Shown piece after piece: positions 53,651-62,912 of a stretch of DNA of 64,000 nt. The translations under genes were made by a program, and so were the position numbers. Below the pieces are notes generated by a model. It was given only the letters and a program-made list of their open reading frames with translations. It was not told the DNA's origin and ran no database searches. Origin of the DNA: Akanthomyces muscarius (taxonomy: Eukaryota > Ascomycota > Sordariomycetes > Hypocreales > Cordycipitaceae). The stretch's first letter is position 1; each line of letters begins with the position of its first letter. Location: assembly GCF_028009165.1 (NCBI RefSeq), contig NC_079244.1, forward strand, positions 3,100,001-3,164,000, read 5' to 3'.

Positions 53651-55073
53651 TCACGTTTCCAACTCCATCTTGGTTGCTGCCACGCCATTCGTCCTCTTCG
53701 CTTGCTCTTCTCCCCTCGACTTCTGCAGCTGGGATTCATCATCCGACCCCACCGGATCATCCCGTAATCTGTGACCAAAGTCTGGCAATATAGATCCACC
53801 CTCGACCACAGGAAACGGCGTCAAGACGTGGCTGATGTCTCCCCACCATGCCTCGCCGAACCGGCGGTACCAGTCAATCGTGACGCGCAAGCCGGCGTCC
53901 AAGTTTGTCTTCTGATCCCAACCCAGCCTCCGCAATTTTGAGCCGTCTACCGCGTAGCGGCAGTCGTTAAAAGGCCGGTCATGCGTGTACTTGACCCATC
54001 TGCGGAAAGCGGCCTGCTTCATGATGGTGGCCTGGTCCGTGCCGTCTGCCATGCCCATGACGGAGAGTAGCTTGGCGCACAGATCAAGGTTGGAAACTTC
54101 GTCGGAAGAACCGACATTGTATATTTGCCCGACTTGACCTTTGTGCAGGATGGTGTCGAACGCATCGGCGGCGTCGCCAGCGTAGAGGTAGCGCCGTGTG
54201 GGACTGCCGTCTCCATGAAGCACGACTGGCTGCCTTCTGTTTAGTAGACAGGCAAATTTTGGTATTATCTCTATGAAGTTTCAATTGTTAGTGCCCCGTT
54301 TCTTACAAGTAGTAAACGAGATTGTTGACGCTTACTTTCTGGGTATTGATGCGGCCCATAGACATTGTTGCTCCTCACAATAATACAGGGCAGCTTGAAG
54401 CTCGCCTGGTATGACTGCACCATCATTTCGGCGGCGGCCTTGCTCGCAGAGTACGGATTCGTCGGCGCCAATATACTGGCCTCGGGCAAGTCGTCTTTGT
54501 CTTCCTTGACTTCCCCGTACACCTCGTCGGTTGAGACGTGGATGAAGCGCCGGATGCCCACCTTTTTGGCACTTTCTAGCAGCACGTGCGTTCCAAAGAC
54601 GTTGGTCTGCGTGAAGCTGTATGAATTTCCAAAGCTCAGGTCAACATGCGACTGCGCCGCAAAGTGCATCACCGTGTCAATGCTGTACTTTTCCATGCAG
54701 TCCACAACCTCGTGCGGATGGGTCAGGTCACCCACATATGTGGTAAAGTTGGGGCGGTCCGCGAGAACGGCCGTGTTATTGGGAGAAGAGCAGTAGTCCA
54801 TTTTGTCAAAACATATAATATTATATGCGTCCGGGTATGTGGTGGCGAGGTGCCGGACGACCCACGACGCGCTGCGGATGGCGGAATTAGCATCGAGCTG
54901 TGAGAGAGCCATGAGAATGCGTAGGAGACTTACATGAAGCCGGCACCGCCGGTCACCATGATATTACGCACATCACTCCGCGGTTCAAACTGAGTCGTAC
55001 CAGTGAGAACAGGAGCCGTCTTCCATATCTGGTGGGTGTCGCCGTTGTCGCCCTTCTGATGGTGGTGCAGCAT
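53651..55073 (-). CDS. NDP-glucose 4,6-dehydratase (RmlB/UDP-glucose 4,6-dehydratase type)
   Basis: 431 residues in three exons; introns are 54872-54933 and 54271-54335. The enzyme converts dTDP- or UDP-glucose to the 4-keto-6-deoxy sugar using bound NAD, the first step towards rhamnose-type sugars. Seen: a Rossmann start (NIMVTGGAGFIASWVVRHL), FDKMDYCSSPNN, the strand/loop VMHFAAQSHVDLSF, the STDEVYGEV motif with the catalytic Thr-Asp-Glu, NPYSASKAAAEM (the YxxxK pair), SNNVYGPHQYPEK, GDGSPTRRYLYAGDAADAF, and a C-terminal extension of about 60 residues. Odd: the third Gly of GxxGxxG is Ala (GGAGFIA). The first intron lies inside that motif. In filamentous fungi the natural substrate is usually UDP-glucose, feeding UDP-rhamnose for wall or secondary metabolites; that choice is inference. 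Confidence 0.9.
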
Positions 55074-55827
55074 GGTAGGCTTCAGTGACGTGCCCGCGGG
55101 GATTTATTCGGGGGGCGCAGCGCGGGACAAGCCTTTCCAGGCGCATGCAGTGCAAAACCTCAACGGCAGCTTCGAGTCTCCCAAATACCGCAGAGATTGA
55201 TAATTCGGATGCTGACATATACCACTATGCGTCTGAATGAGCTGCGCGACGCCAGAGAATGTGACTGCTTTCACTGTCGCATAACAAATATGGTCCTTGA
55301 GGCTCACTTTTTGACTCACGGAGTTGCGGGCGCGCGCTGTAGCGGGCGTGTGGAATTGTCTGTCTCGGAAGGCGAAATTCCAAGACACGAAGGATTCAGG
55401 CAAGTTGCCAACCACAACCTGAGTCCTCAAGTTTGAGGTTTGCTGAAGTCGGAAGAAAATCAAATGCAAAGCAGAAAGCGCTATCAGCATAAAAAAGTCC
55501 ACAGTGGCTTGTCAACCTGCCACGGCTGGCCCGCTGATTTCTTGAACAATTACTGCGTCGAGGCTAGCGCTAATGAGAAGATCAACCACCATGACTGCAA
55601 CGAGAACCTGTTTGTCAATATAAATGAAACATTTAAGGCGAAAGAAAAAACACACCCTCCAATTTGGAACTTGGCATCTTCTTTTATAGATGTTCTATTG
55701 TCTAGTTGATAATAAATATTGAGTCTCCGCCGCAACTGTTTAACCAGTGGAACATTTCACGGGATATCTAGCAGCTGGTACAAATACACAATCTCTTAAT
55801 GTCATTTAGCACTGCTTCGCTATGAAA
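55074..55827. other. Intergenic interval upstream of the dehydratase
   Basis: About 750 bp. It holds the dehydratase promoter and the AT-rich 3' flank of RPF1. Short open frames lack supporting features. Confidence 0.5.
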
Positions 55828-57063
55828 TTACAAGTTGAAACGTTTTCTGTCCTTCTCCATCTTGGACTTCCACTCCCACTGTGTCGCATCGTCGCCTTCG
55901 CTACCCGCACGGCCGATGCCCTTGTCGACACGCCTCAGCTTCAGCGTGAATCGGGGGCCGAGCTCCTGCAGTCCCGCGCGTATGTCCTCCACACCCTTCA
56001 GCTTCTCGCCGTCCGGGGCGAGGACACTCTTTTCCGTGGCGCGCTTGTCACGGAACACGTAGCGATGGCGGCGCACGAAAATGTAATCGCGCTGGTTGTG
56101 CAGCGTAATCACTTGGCGGCCTTGGAACTCGGGCGCGGGCGGGAACAGCGTCTGAAAGATCTTGGCCGTCAGCAGGCCGAGGGGCGTCTTGAAGTTGTTG
56201 AGGAGCAGCTCGGGGTAGTGGTTGGTAGGGTTGCCGTGGCCGGGCAGCTTCTTGCCCTCGACCCAGTTGGAGATGGAGAAGTGGAACGTCGGGCCTGCTG
56301 GCAGGTGAACAATCGATAGGCCTGTAGGCTTCTTGAGGTCTTCCTTGAGCAGCACGACGGCGGTGTAGTCTCTGCCAATGCAAAATTTGCAAATTTCCCG
56401 CAGAGAGTACTTGTGGCCGTAGCGATGTGATGAACGGGGAATGTAGTTGCTGTTGGGGAAGAGGGTGGTGAGTAGGTGCGCCTCCTCATGTAGCGTGGAG
56501 TTCAGTGATGTCGTAAGGAGGATTTTAGGTGTGGGAGGTGGGATATCGGTAAACAGCGTAGGGAATTTGAGAGCCAGCGATGATGGCGTCAGGTCCAGAT
56601 TGGTGCTGGTAGTCGAAGGGACCGCACTGCTGTCTCTGATTGCACGCTTCGCGCGAGCTTTGGCCAGGGCCGCTTCTTGAGCCTCGTCATCCTCATCATC
56701 GGTGGCAAGCATGCTATCGTTGTCCTCGTCGTTGTCTTCGTCGAGCGGAGCGTTCAAGGCTGCCTCTTCTTCTGCCAGGGCTTCTTCCATGCGTCTGCGT
56801 TTGAGCTTCTCCACGTCTACCACGGCACCAAGACTGTCATCGTCGACATCATCCCAGACACGCTTCTGGTCCAGTGTCTTGGTCACATTTTTGGCGAGTC
56901 GAGCGGCCTTGAGCTCCGGGTTGCGGTCCTCTTCCTTTTTGCGCTGGAATCGGTGTTCGCGGCGGTCCTTATCCTTGCTCTTCTTGTGCTGCACAAAGAG
57001 CTCCTGTCGCTTGAGCTTGTTGGCCGCCTTCAAGGCCTGCGTCGGCGCTTTTCGGAAGCCCAT
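55828..57063 (-). CDS. RPF1: Ribosome production factor 1 (Brix domain)
   Basis: 411 residues, single exon. Seen: a basic N-terminus (MGFRKAPTQALKAANKLKRQ, KKSKDKDRREHRFQRKKEED), acidic linkers (DEDNDEDNDSMLATDDEDDE), then the Brix domain: TPKILLTTSLNSTLHEEAHL, NSNYIPRSSHRYGHKYSLRE, GLSIVHLPAGPTFHFSISNW, GHGNPTNHYPELLLNNFKTP, the RQVITLHNQRDYIFVRRHRY block and a sigma70-like basic end (LGPRFTLKLRRVDKGI). Known: Rpf1 is a nucleolar assembly factor of the 60S subunit, required for 27S pre-rRNA processing and ITS2 folding. The family motif NHYPELLLNNF distinguishes Rpf1 from Imp4, Brx1 and Ssf1. I chose ATG 57063; an extension of seven codons is unlike the family start. It shares a 314-bp divergent promoter with NOC3, another 60S factor. 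Confidence 0.94.
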   Translation of the reverse strand: MGFRKAPTQALKAANKLKRQELFVQHKKSKDKDRREHRFQRKKEEDRNPELKAARLAKNVTKTLDQKRVWDDVDDDSLGAVVDVEKLKRRRMEEALAEEEAALNAPLDEDNDEDNDSMLATDDEDDEAQEAALAKARAKRAIRDSSAVPSTTSTNLDLTPSSLALKFPTLFTDIPPPTPKILLTTSLNSTLHEEAHLLTTLFPNSNYIPRSSHRYGHKYSLREICKFCIGRDYTAVVLLKEDLKKPTGLSIVHLPAGPTFHFSISNWVEGKKLPGHGNPTNHYPELLLNNFKTPLGLLTAKIFQTLFPPAPEFQGRQVITLHNQRDYIFVRRHRYVFRDKRATEKSVLAPDGEKLKGVEDIRAGLQELGPRFTLKLRRVDKGIGRAGSEGDDATQWEWKSKMEKDRKRFNL

Positions 57064-57377
57064 GGTTGCACCAAAAAGCTGCAATTGATGTCAAGAATAA
57101 AATAAGTAGAATTGTATTTGCAAGACGACGCTCAAAAAGTTAGCGGCCGACCGCCTAGCATAAATTTTTGGCACTGGAGGGGCATCGTTTATCCGGCAGA
57201 AAATCACAAAATTTTGGCGGTGAGCACTCAACTCTACGTTTGATTGGTCGCGACATGCACTAACGAGTCCACTATGCTGGCCTGTCGCAGCCATTTGCTA
57301 CCAGGGCGGACAAAACTTTTTGTTAGCAGTTCTTCAGGCGCAATCTCAGCTGTTTGGCAAAGCATATTCACTCCAAA
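57064..57377. promoter_or_regulatory. Bidirectional promoter of RPF1 and NOC3
   Basis: 314 bp between two start codons. It contains a GATTGG (CCAAT-type) element at 57241-57246 and A/T-tract elements such as ACAAAATTTTGG at 57207-57218. Both genes act in 60S assembly, so coordinated transcription is likely. No canonical yeast PAC or RRPE site was found by eye. Confidence 0.6.
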
Positions 57378-59465
57378 ATGCCAGCAATGGGCTCGAAAAA
57401 GAGAAAGCTGGCGCAGGTGGCCGCCGAGGTCACCGACGGCGCGCGAGCACCCGAAAAGACTGCCCAGAAAGCATTTTTCAAGAATGCTTCAAATTGGAAC
57501 TTAGAGCAAGACTACGAGTCGAGACCGCGCAAGGGCAAGAAGAAGGAGCCGAAGGAGAGCAACAAGCTGCCGATCAAGACGGCCGACGGTCGACTAGAGA
57601 TCTTGACCAGTCTCGACGCCGAGGGCGACGACGTTTCGGTCGAGAGCGACACCGACTGGCTTGAAGGCCGCGAGGAAGATGCCGAATGGGAGCCCGAGGA
57701 GGATGAGAAAGAGGCAGTTCCGACGATCCCCGAATCGCAGCAAATTCTCGAGGCACAGGAAGAAATGGCGAAGCTCGCCATGGCTCTGAACGAAAATCCC
57801 GAGGATAACATTGCCTCGTTGAAGGCACTTGCCAAGTACGGCGAGGCGGACATCACAGCCATCCAGATGCTTGCGCTCATGACGCAAATGGCCGTCTACA
57901 AGGACATTATCCCCGGCTACCGTATAAGACCACTCGGAGAAGATGAGCAAAAAGGAGAGATTTCAAAAGACGTTCGAAAATTACGGCAGTTTGAGCAGTC
58001 CCTTGTCTCTGGCTACCAGCACTACGTCAAGGAGCTGAACCGCATCGCTCGCCTGGGCGTCAGGGCCAAGACCCCCGGGGCGCAGAGCATCTCCAACATT
58101 GCCTACACCTGCGCCTGCGCTCTCCTCACCGCGGCGCCGCACTTCAACTTCCGCACCGAGCTGCTCAAGATTCTCGTCTGGAAGCTGAGCAAGCGCCGCA
58201 TCGACGACGATGCCGACAAGTGCCTGCAGGCCCTCGAGACGCTCTTTCGCCAGGACGACGAGGGCCGTCCGACCATGGAGGCCGTCTCGCTGCTCACCAA
58301 GATGATGAAGTCGCGCGAGTACCAGGTCGACCAGGTCGTGCTCAACCTGTTCCTCGCTCTGCGGTTACTATCCGAGTTCCGCGGCACCGCCTCCAAGGAC
58401 CGCGTCGACAAGGAGGGCGAGGATGCCGACGACGGCGCCGCGACTGCACAGCTCTCGTACAAGATGAGGAAGAAGCAGCGCGAATTCCGCACCAAGCGCG
58501 AGCGCAAGGTGCTCAAGGAGCAAAAGTCCATCGCCAAGGAGATGACACAGGCCGACGCCCTCGTCAGCCACGAGGAGCGCGAGCGCATGCAGTCCGAGAC
58601 GCTCAAGATGGTGTTCGCGTGCTATTTCCGTGTCCTCAAGCAGCGCGAGCCGCACCTGATGGGAGCAGTTCTCGAGGGTCTCGCCAAGTACGCGCGTCTC
58701 ATTAACCAAGACTTCTTCGGCGACCTGCTGGAAGCCCTCAAGGACCTGATCCGCCACAGCATCCAGGACGCCAACGCTGCCGAGGCAGAGGAGAACGGCG
58801 ACGACGCTGCCGAAGTCGACAACGACCAAGACGATGAAGAAGGCGACGGCACCGAGCCCCCGCGCAACCTCACCCGCGAGGCGCTGCTCTGCACCGTGAC
58901 CGCGCACACGCTTCTCGCCGGGCAAGACGCCCACAACTCGCGCAACGACCTCCATCTCGACCTCTCCTACTTCACCACCCACCTCTACCGCTCTCTTCTC
59001 GACCTTTCCACCAACCCCGACCTCGAGCTCACCAAGCCCCCAAGCTCAACCTTTGCCGCCCATCGCTACTCGCGCATCAACGTGCAAACCACGACCGTCC
59101 TGCTCCTCCGCTCCCTGACCGCCATCCTCCTGCCGCCGTGGAATATTCGCTCCGTGCCCCCGCTGAGACTGGCGGCCTTTACAAAACAACTCATGACCTC
59201 CGCGCTGCAGTTACCGGAAAAGTCGTGTCAAGGCACGTTAGCGCTGCTCGGGGATGTCGCGCACACACATGGGAAGAAGGTCCGTAGCTTGTGGAACACA
59301 GACGAACGTAAAGGCGATGGGCGATTTAACCCTGCCAGTGACAGTGTGGAGGGAAGCAACCCCTTCGCGACGACTGTCTGGGAGGGCGAGCTACTACGCA
59401 AACACTATTCGCCAAAAGTAAGAGAAGGCCATCAGCTGTTGGTAAAAGGCATGAACTCAAAATAG
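57378..59465 (+). CDS. NOC3: Nucleolar complex-associated protein 3
   Basis: 695 residues, single exon. Seen: a basic start (MPAMGSKKRKLAQ), an acidic segment (DTDWLEGREEDAEWEPEEDE), the NOC3 N-terminal helical domain (VYKDIIPGYRIRPLGEDEQK, VRKLRQFEQSLVSGYQHYVK) and the following helical repeats (FRTELLKILVWKLSKRRIDD). A charged coiled coil comes next (YKMRKKQREFRTKRERKVLK), followed by the CBF/Mak21-type domain (CTVTAHTLLAGQDAHNSRND, LDLSYFTTHLYRSLLDLS) and a conserved end with QGTLALLGDVAHTHGKKVRS. Known: Noc3 forms a complex with Noc2 needed for nuclear transport of pre-60S particles, and also takes part in replication-origin licensing in yeast. Length and domain order match fungal Noc3. 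I chose ATG 57378; no ATG lies upstream in frame. Confidence 0.94.
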   Translation: MPAMGSKKRKLAQVAAEVTDGARAPEKTAQKAFFKNASNWNLEQDYESRPRKGKKKEPKESNKLPIKTADGRLEILTSLDAEGDDVSVESDTDWLEGREEDAEWEPEEDEKEAVPTIPESQQILEAQEEMAKLAMALNENPEDNIASLKALAKYGEADITAIQMLALMTQMAVYKDIIPGYRIRPLGEDEQKGEISKDVRKLRQFEQSLVSGYQHYVKELNRIARLGVRAKTPGAQSISNIAYTCACALLTAAPHFNFRTELLKILVWKLSKRRIDDDADKCLQALETLFRQDDEGRPTMEAVSLLTKMMKSREYQVDQVVLNLFLALRLLSEFRGTASKDRVDKEGEDADDGAATAQLSYKMRKKQREFRTKRERKVLKEQKSIAKEMTQADALVSHEERERMQSETLKMVFACYFRVLKQREPHLMGAVLEGLAKYARLINQDFFGDLLEALKDLIRHSIQDANAAEAEENGDDAAEVDNDQDDEEGDGTEPPRNLTREALLCTVTAHTLLAGQDAHNSRNDLHLDLSYFTTHLYRSLLDLSTNPDLELTKPPSSTFAAHRYSRINVQTTTVLLLRSLTAILLPPWNIRSVPPLRLAAFTKQLMTSALQLPEKSCQGTLALLGDVAHTHGKKVRSLWNTDERKGDGRFNPASDSVEGSNPFATTVWEGELLRKHYSPKVREGHQLLVKGMNSK

Positions 59466-59551
59466 ATGTATATAAACTTTCATGAAATACAAACATCAAC
59501 AACCCATATTGTGCTCTACTCTGTAGCAGAACAACTCATCCATTCCCGCAG

Positions 59552-60817
59552 CTAAAATCCTGAATCGACAATCAGCTTCTTGCAGCTTTGGGGGGTGAAC
59601 GGTTCTGCGTCAGCTCGCAGTGCTCGCTGCGCGTTGCTCGTATCTTTACCTTGACTAGTATTTGATTTGTTCTGTTCAGCGAACAGAGGACAGAACTCTT
59701 GGTGAATAGCAATCTGCAAATTGACTGAAAATCTGTTTGCAAATGGTGAGCCTTCCGTTTCTTTGGATGCGAAACGAGATGCTGCCAGGCCCTTTTGGGG
59801 CTTGATTTTTGGCGTACAATTGCACCTGGCAGATGCTTTCTTTTGCAGTGGTGTCAAGAGCTGTCCATTCATTTTCAATGGTGACTCGATCGTCATTTCC
59901 TTCTGTGCATTACTGGGTGGCAGACGTACATGTGCCTCGGGAGATTCGAACAAGCATGCAGCGGATCTTGTCTTGAGCTGCGGTTTTGGAGGGAGACCCC
60001 CGACTCCTCCTACAGCCAACTGGGGAGGTTGATTGATCATGGTATTAGCAGGCGGTTTTTGAGGAAGATTGCTGACGTCTCCCAGGGGAGTTTTCGCAGA
60101 CTGGCTGAACACGGCCTTGGGCTTTGTTACAGCCGGGGACTGTAGATTCCACTGCTGCAATTGATCTACCAGAGGGTCAACCTCTGCCATCTCTTTCTCA
60201 TGCTTAGACATGAGCGCAAAGAACTCGTCCAGGACCGAACTTGTAGGCACTGAAGTTGGGGCAGTGGTCACGGCCAGGGCTTGAGATTGTGCTGGACGGG
60301 ACAAGATTTGCGGTACTGCGGGTGTGGACGCCATTGCAGGCTGGACTATGGCAGGAACTATTAGTAGTATTCGATTGGGACATAATCGCCGATCAATTAC
60401 CTGCTGGAGCGCTGGTCGGAGCATCTTTCCGACTTAGAAAATCAACCCCCTGGCCGCCAGTGATGGATGGGACATTCTTCTGTTCTTGCCATGCAGCCAT
60501 TGAAATCGTTGGCCGGCGACCTTGAAACTCCCGAGGTGGCTGCCTGTGACTTTTTGCGGCAGCGGGGATAAATGCCATGGGTCCTTGAAATATGTTAGGA
60601 CGTTTGTAGTACGGTACAATTTACTGGAATACGTACGGACAATAGACTGCGTTAGCTGCTGCCGAGTTGCACTTCGCAACTGCCTGCTATGGCCTTTTGA
60701 GTATGCCTGGGGTCGAGAGTTGCTCCTGTTCTTAGCTGGCTTCGGCTTGGAGAAGCTTCTTGCAAGAGCGATGGCATCAGCAAGCTTTTGTTTGTCGTTA
60801 TAACTGTAATTCGCCAT
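59552..60817 (-). CDS. Hypothetical protein, disordered, basic N-terminus
   Basis: 385 residues in three exons; introns are 60584-60636 (GTACGT...TTTCAAG) and 60346-60400 (GTAATT...GCCATAG). I do not recognise a family. Seen: N-terminus MANYSYNDKQKLADAIALAR, rich in Lys/Arg/Ser afterwards; a short motif MAAWQEQKNVPSITGGQGVDF; a Ser/Thr/Pro-rich middle; a possible helical motif SVLDEFFALMSKHEKEMAEV followed by DPLVDQLQQWNL; and a C-terminus that includes FSVNLQIAIHQEFCPLFAEQ. An alternative acceptor 9 nt further downstream in the gene (60358) for the second intron also keeps the frame, but its branch point would be too close. The consistent splice sites and open frame support a real gene. No membrane or secretion signal, and low-complexity composition suggests a nuclear or regulatory protein, as weak inference. 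Confidence 0.65.
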
Positions 60818-61222
60818 GGATGCAAAAGTCTGAAGACGAGAACGGCAACAGAATTTGCTCGCAGCTGCTGTTAGAGAGAGTGATGATGTAAAGGCGAAGC
60901 TGAAGAGTATCTGAGAAGGCAGTGCAGAAGGAAAAGGCGAGTGGCAGATCTGTTTTCAGACTTGTTTTCCTTTGGCAGCTGCCAGCTGGCGGCCGGCCGG
61001 CAGCAGGACCTTTGACTGCACTTGCCGTTTGCAGGTGGCTACAGCAACGGAAGAGGAAATGCGCGTGTTAAAAAACGATATGCTCAAGCAGTGAATTGAT
61101 ATTGTAGGAACGAGGAAGTCCCGCTCTTGAGTTAATAAAAACTTGAGCTGTAATTACAGGCGGGAGGCGAAGTCTTAATGGTGTGATGTGCTGCCCTGCA
61201 TGCCTCTACATGCCATTTGCAT
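60818..61222. other. Intergenic interval
   Basis: About 400 bp: promoter of the gene starting at 60817 and 3' flank of the gene ending at 61223. It contains a GC-rich palindromic block (listed). Confidence 0.5.
60975..61003. promoter_or_regulatory. Palindromic CAGCTG/CCAGCTGG block
   Basis: The sequence GGCAGCTGCCAGCTGGC at 60974-60990 is made of overlapping palindromes, followed by GGCCGGCCGG. It lies about 160 bp upstream of the start at 60817 and resembles the block at 62769-62807. It is a candidate transcription-factor site. Confidence 0.4.
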
Positions 61223-62068
61223 CTACTGCGCCGCCGTTGGTTTGCTCCTCTTTCCACCAACTGAAATCTCCTTGGAGACTATCTTAGATTGACGATATTG
61301 TTGACTCCGAGCCTCGTCAAGCCATTCACATAGCACAGGCTTGACAGACCTCCTCACCAGCTCACACAACGCGCTGGAGCCCGTTGCATCCTTCTCGATG
61401 GCCACGGATGAAACGCGCGCTATCCCGAGACTGCTGCTCAGCCTGTCAGAGCATGGCCTTGAGAACCCCACCAACCGTGTTGCTTGATCTGCCTGCACAT
61501 CGTTTGGAGAGGCGGCCACCATTTGAGGGAAATGACTGTTGAAGGCAGCAGTTTGGTTGCCACGGCAGACGAAAACCATGGAATATTTCTGCTCTCGTTC
61601 TGGTCTTCCATCACTTTTCCCTTCCTTGTTTGTATTTTGAAGGCCAGTAGTGATTGAATTGAAGCCAACATCCACTTGCGATGCAATCTCTGGTTTAGCC
61701 GGCTGATCAACAGCCATGGGTACAGTGTTTCTGCCAGCGCCTTTATCCAAACGTTTCCGTTTCTTTTCTGCTCGCTTCCCCTTGGAAGGCTTGATGTGTG
61801 TTTGTCGATGCTTGCCAATTGGACTGAGATATCTGGAATACGGTAAGTCTTTGCACCAGTAAGCTGCCGCGGCGCACAACTTACTCGCACAGGAGCTCAA
61901 GTATGGTATCCTGGTCTTCTTGGGATATTTCTGGCCTGTGATCTTTTCTTAGAAGGAATGCGCGGTAGTATGCGCCATGATATTCGCGTACCAGGAAATG
62001 GTGGTGAACGGTGACCCAAGGTGGTGAACAATTTTTTTTCGGGCAGGCCCGCCAGTCTTGGAAGCCAT
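61223..62068 (-). CDS. Unknown protein, apparent frameshift at an A8 run
   Basis: A two-exon gene; the intron is 61833-61884 (GTAAGT...TATTCCAG). Seen: the long coherent frame reads VTVHHHFLVREYHGAYYRAF...DTILELLCE, then across the intron YLSPIGKHRQTHIKPSKGKR and a basic nuclear-type stretch, ending KPTAAQ. This frame has no ATG. The only well-placed ATG (62068, MASKTGGPARKK) is in another frame and stops after 39 codons. The two frames meet at a run of eight A (coding strand, 62032-62039). One more A would give an uninterrupted 264-codon reading. So there is either a one-base deletion (mutation or sequencing error) or slippage at the run. I do not recognise the family. The intron and splice consistency argue that the gene was functional at least recently. 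Confidence 0.55.
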
Positions 62069-62912
62069 GGCAATGTAGCAATCACAGATGTGCGTGAAAG
62101 ACCTTCCTTTATTCTATATCACTGATCAATTTATTGGTCGTGTTTGTTTCTGCTTAGTTTTCCGGCAGCAGGATGTGGAAAGATGAGGAATCGAGCATGA
62201 GAGTTCGAGGTGTCCCTGGTTTCCAGATGTGGGGCCTCCTTAGGCAGCGGGTGCCTCGCTGCAATCGTTGATGCTTATGCAGCAATTCAGACCGAGGTCG
62301 GTTATACCTGTGTATATTAATCCAGGGATTGAGCTCTACGAATTGATAGAACATCACTGATTTCTTTTTGCGAGTCACTCCTCCGCGTTGCTAAACTGTG
62401 ATGATGTCTCGACGAGCAAGAAACTAGCGCGGCCAACCTGTAAGTGGCTGCTTCGTGCTTGCCATGTAATGAATTTTATATTTTATTTTCCTTTCTGGAA
62501 GAATTTGCCCCCCTCAAGTCGTACAGATCGTTCTTTATATCGGTCTTTATTAAAAGATATGAGGACTATCTCGCTGTAGTTTAGATCAATAACTGCAGGT
62601 GTAAAGCTACCATGTAATGTTAGTTACATCTCCTCCACATGCGTGTAGATGGGTATACATATCTTCTGCCAGTAAGAAACACCCTTCTTCCGTGCAGCCA
62701 GGTAAATGACAAGAGTAAGCTGTTGTAGGCACCGGCCTAGGCAAACGGAGCATCGGCGAATTTGACACCTGCCAGCTGGCAGTGTGGCGCCGCCGCCAGC
62801 TGCCAGCCTCGACCAACACCAATAAATAGGTAGATATCCTCTCTCCTACTTTTACTCCTCGTACCTCCATCTCCAAATTCATCAGTTCCTCGTTCCACAG
62901 CCGGAACCAGCG
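62069..62912. other. Divergent intergenic region
   Basis: About 840 bp between the frameshifted gene and the Stc1-domain gene. AT-rich in the left half. A CAGCTG palindrome block lies 105-145 bp before the right-hand start (listed). No gene seen. Confidence 0.5.
62769..62807. promoter_or_regulatory. Palindrome CTGCCAGCTGGCAG plus a second CCAGCTGCC copy
   Basis: CTGCCAGCTGGCAG (62769-62782) is a perfect 14-bp palindrome. A half-matching GCCAGCTGCCAGC follows at 62795-62807. It lies upstream of the Stc1-domain gene and resembles the block at 60975-61003. Confidence 0.4.

Noticed and set aside
62154..62378. 74-codon minus-strand frame beginning MTRKKKSVMF.
   Set aside because: No domain or splice partner, AT-rich intergenic position, biased composition.
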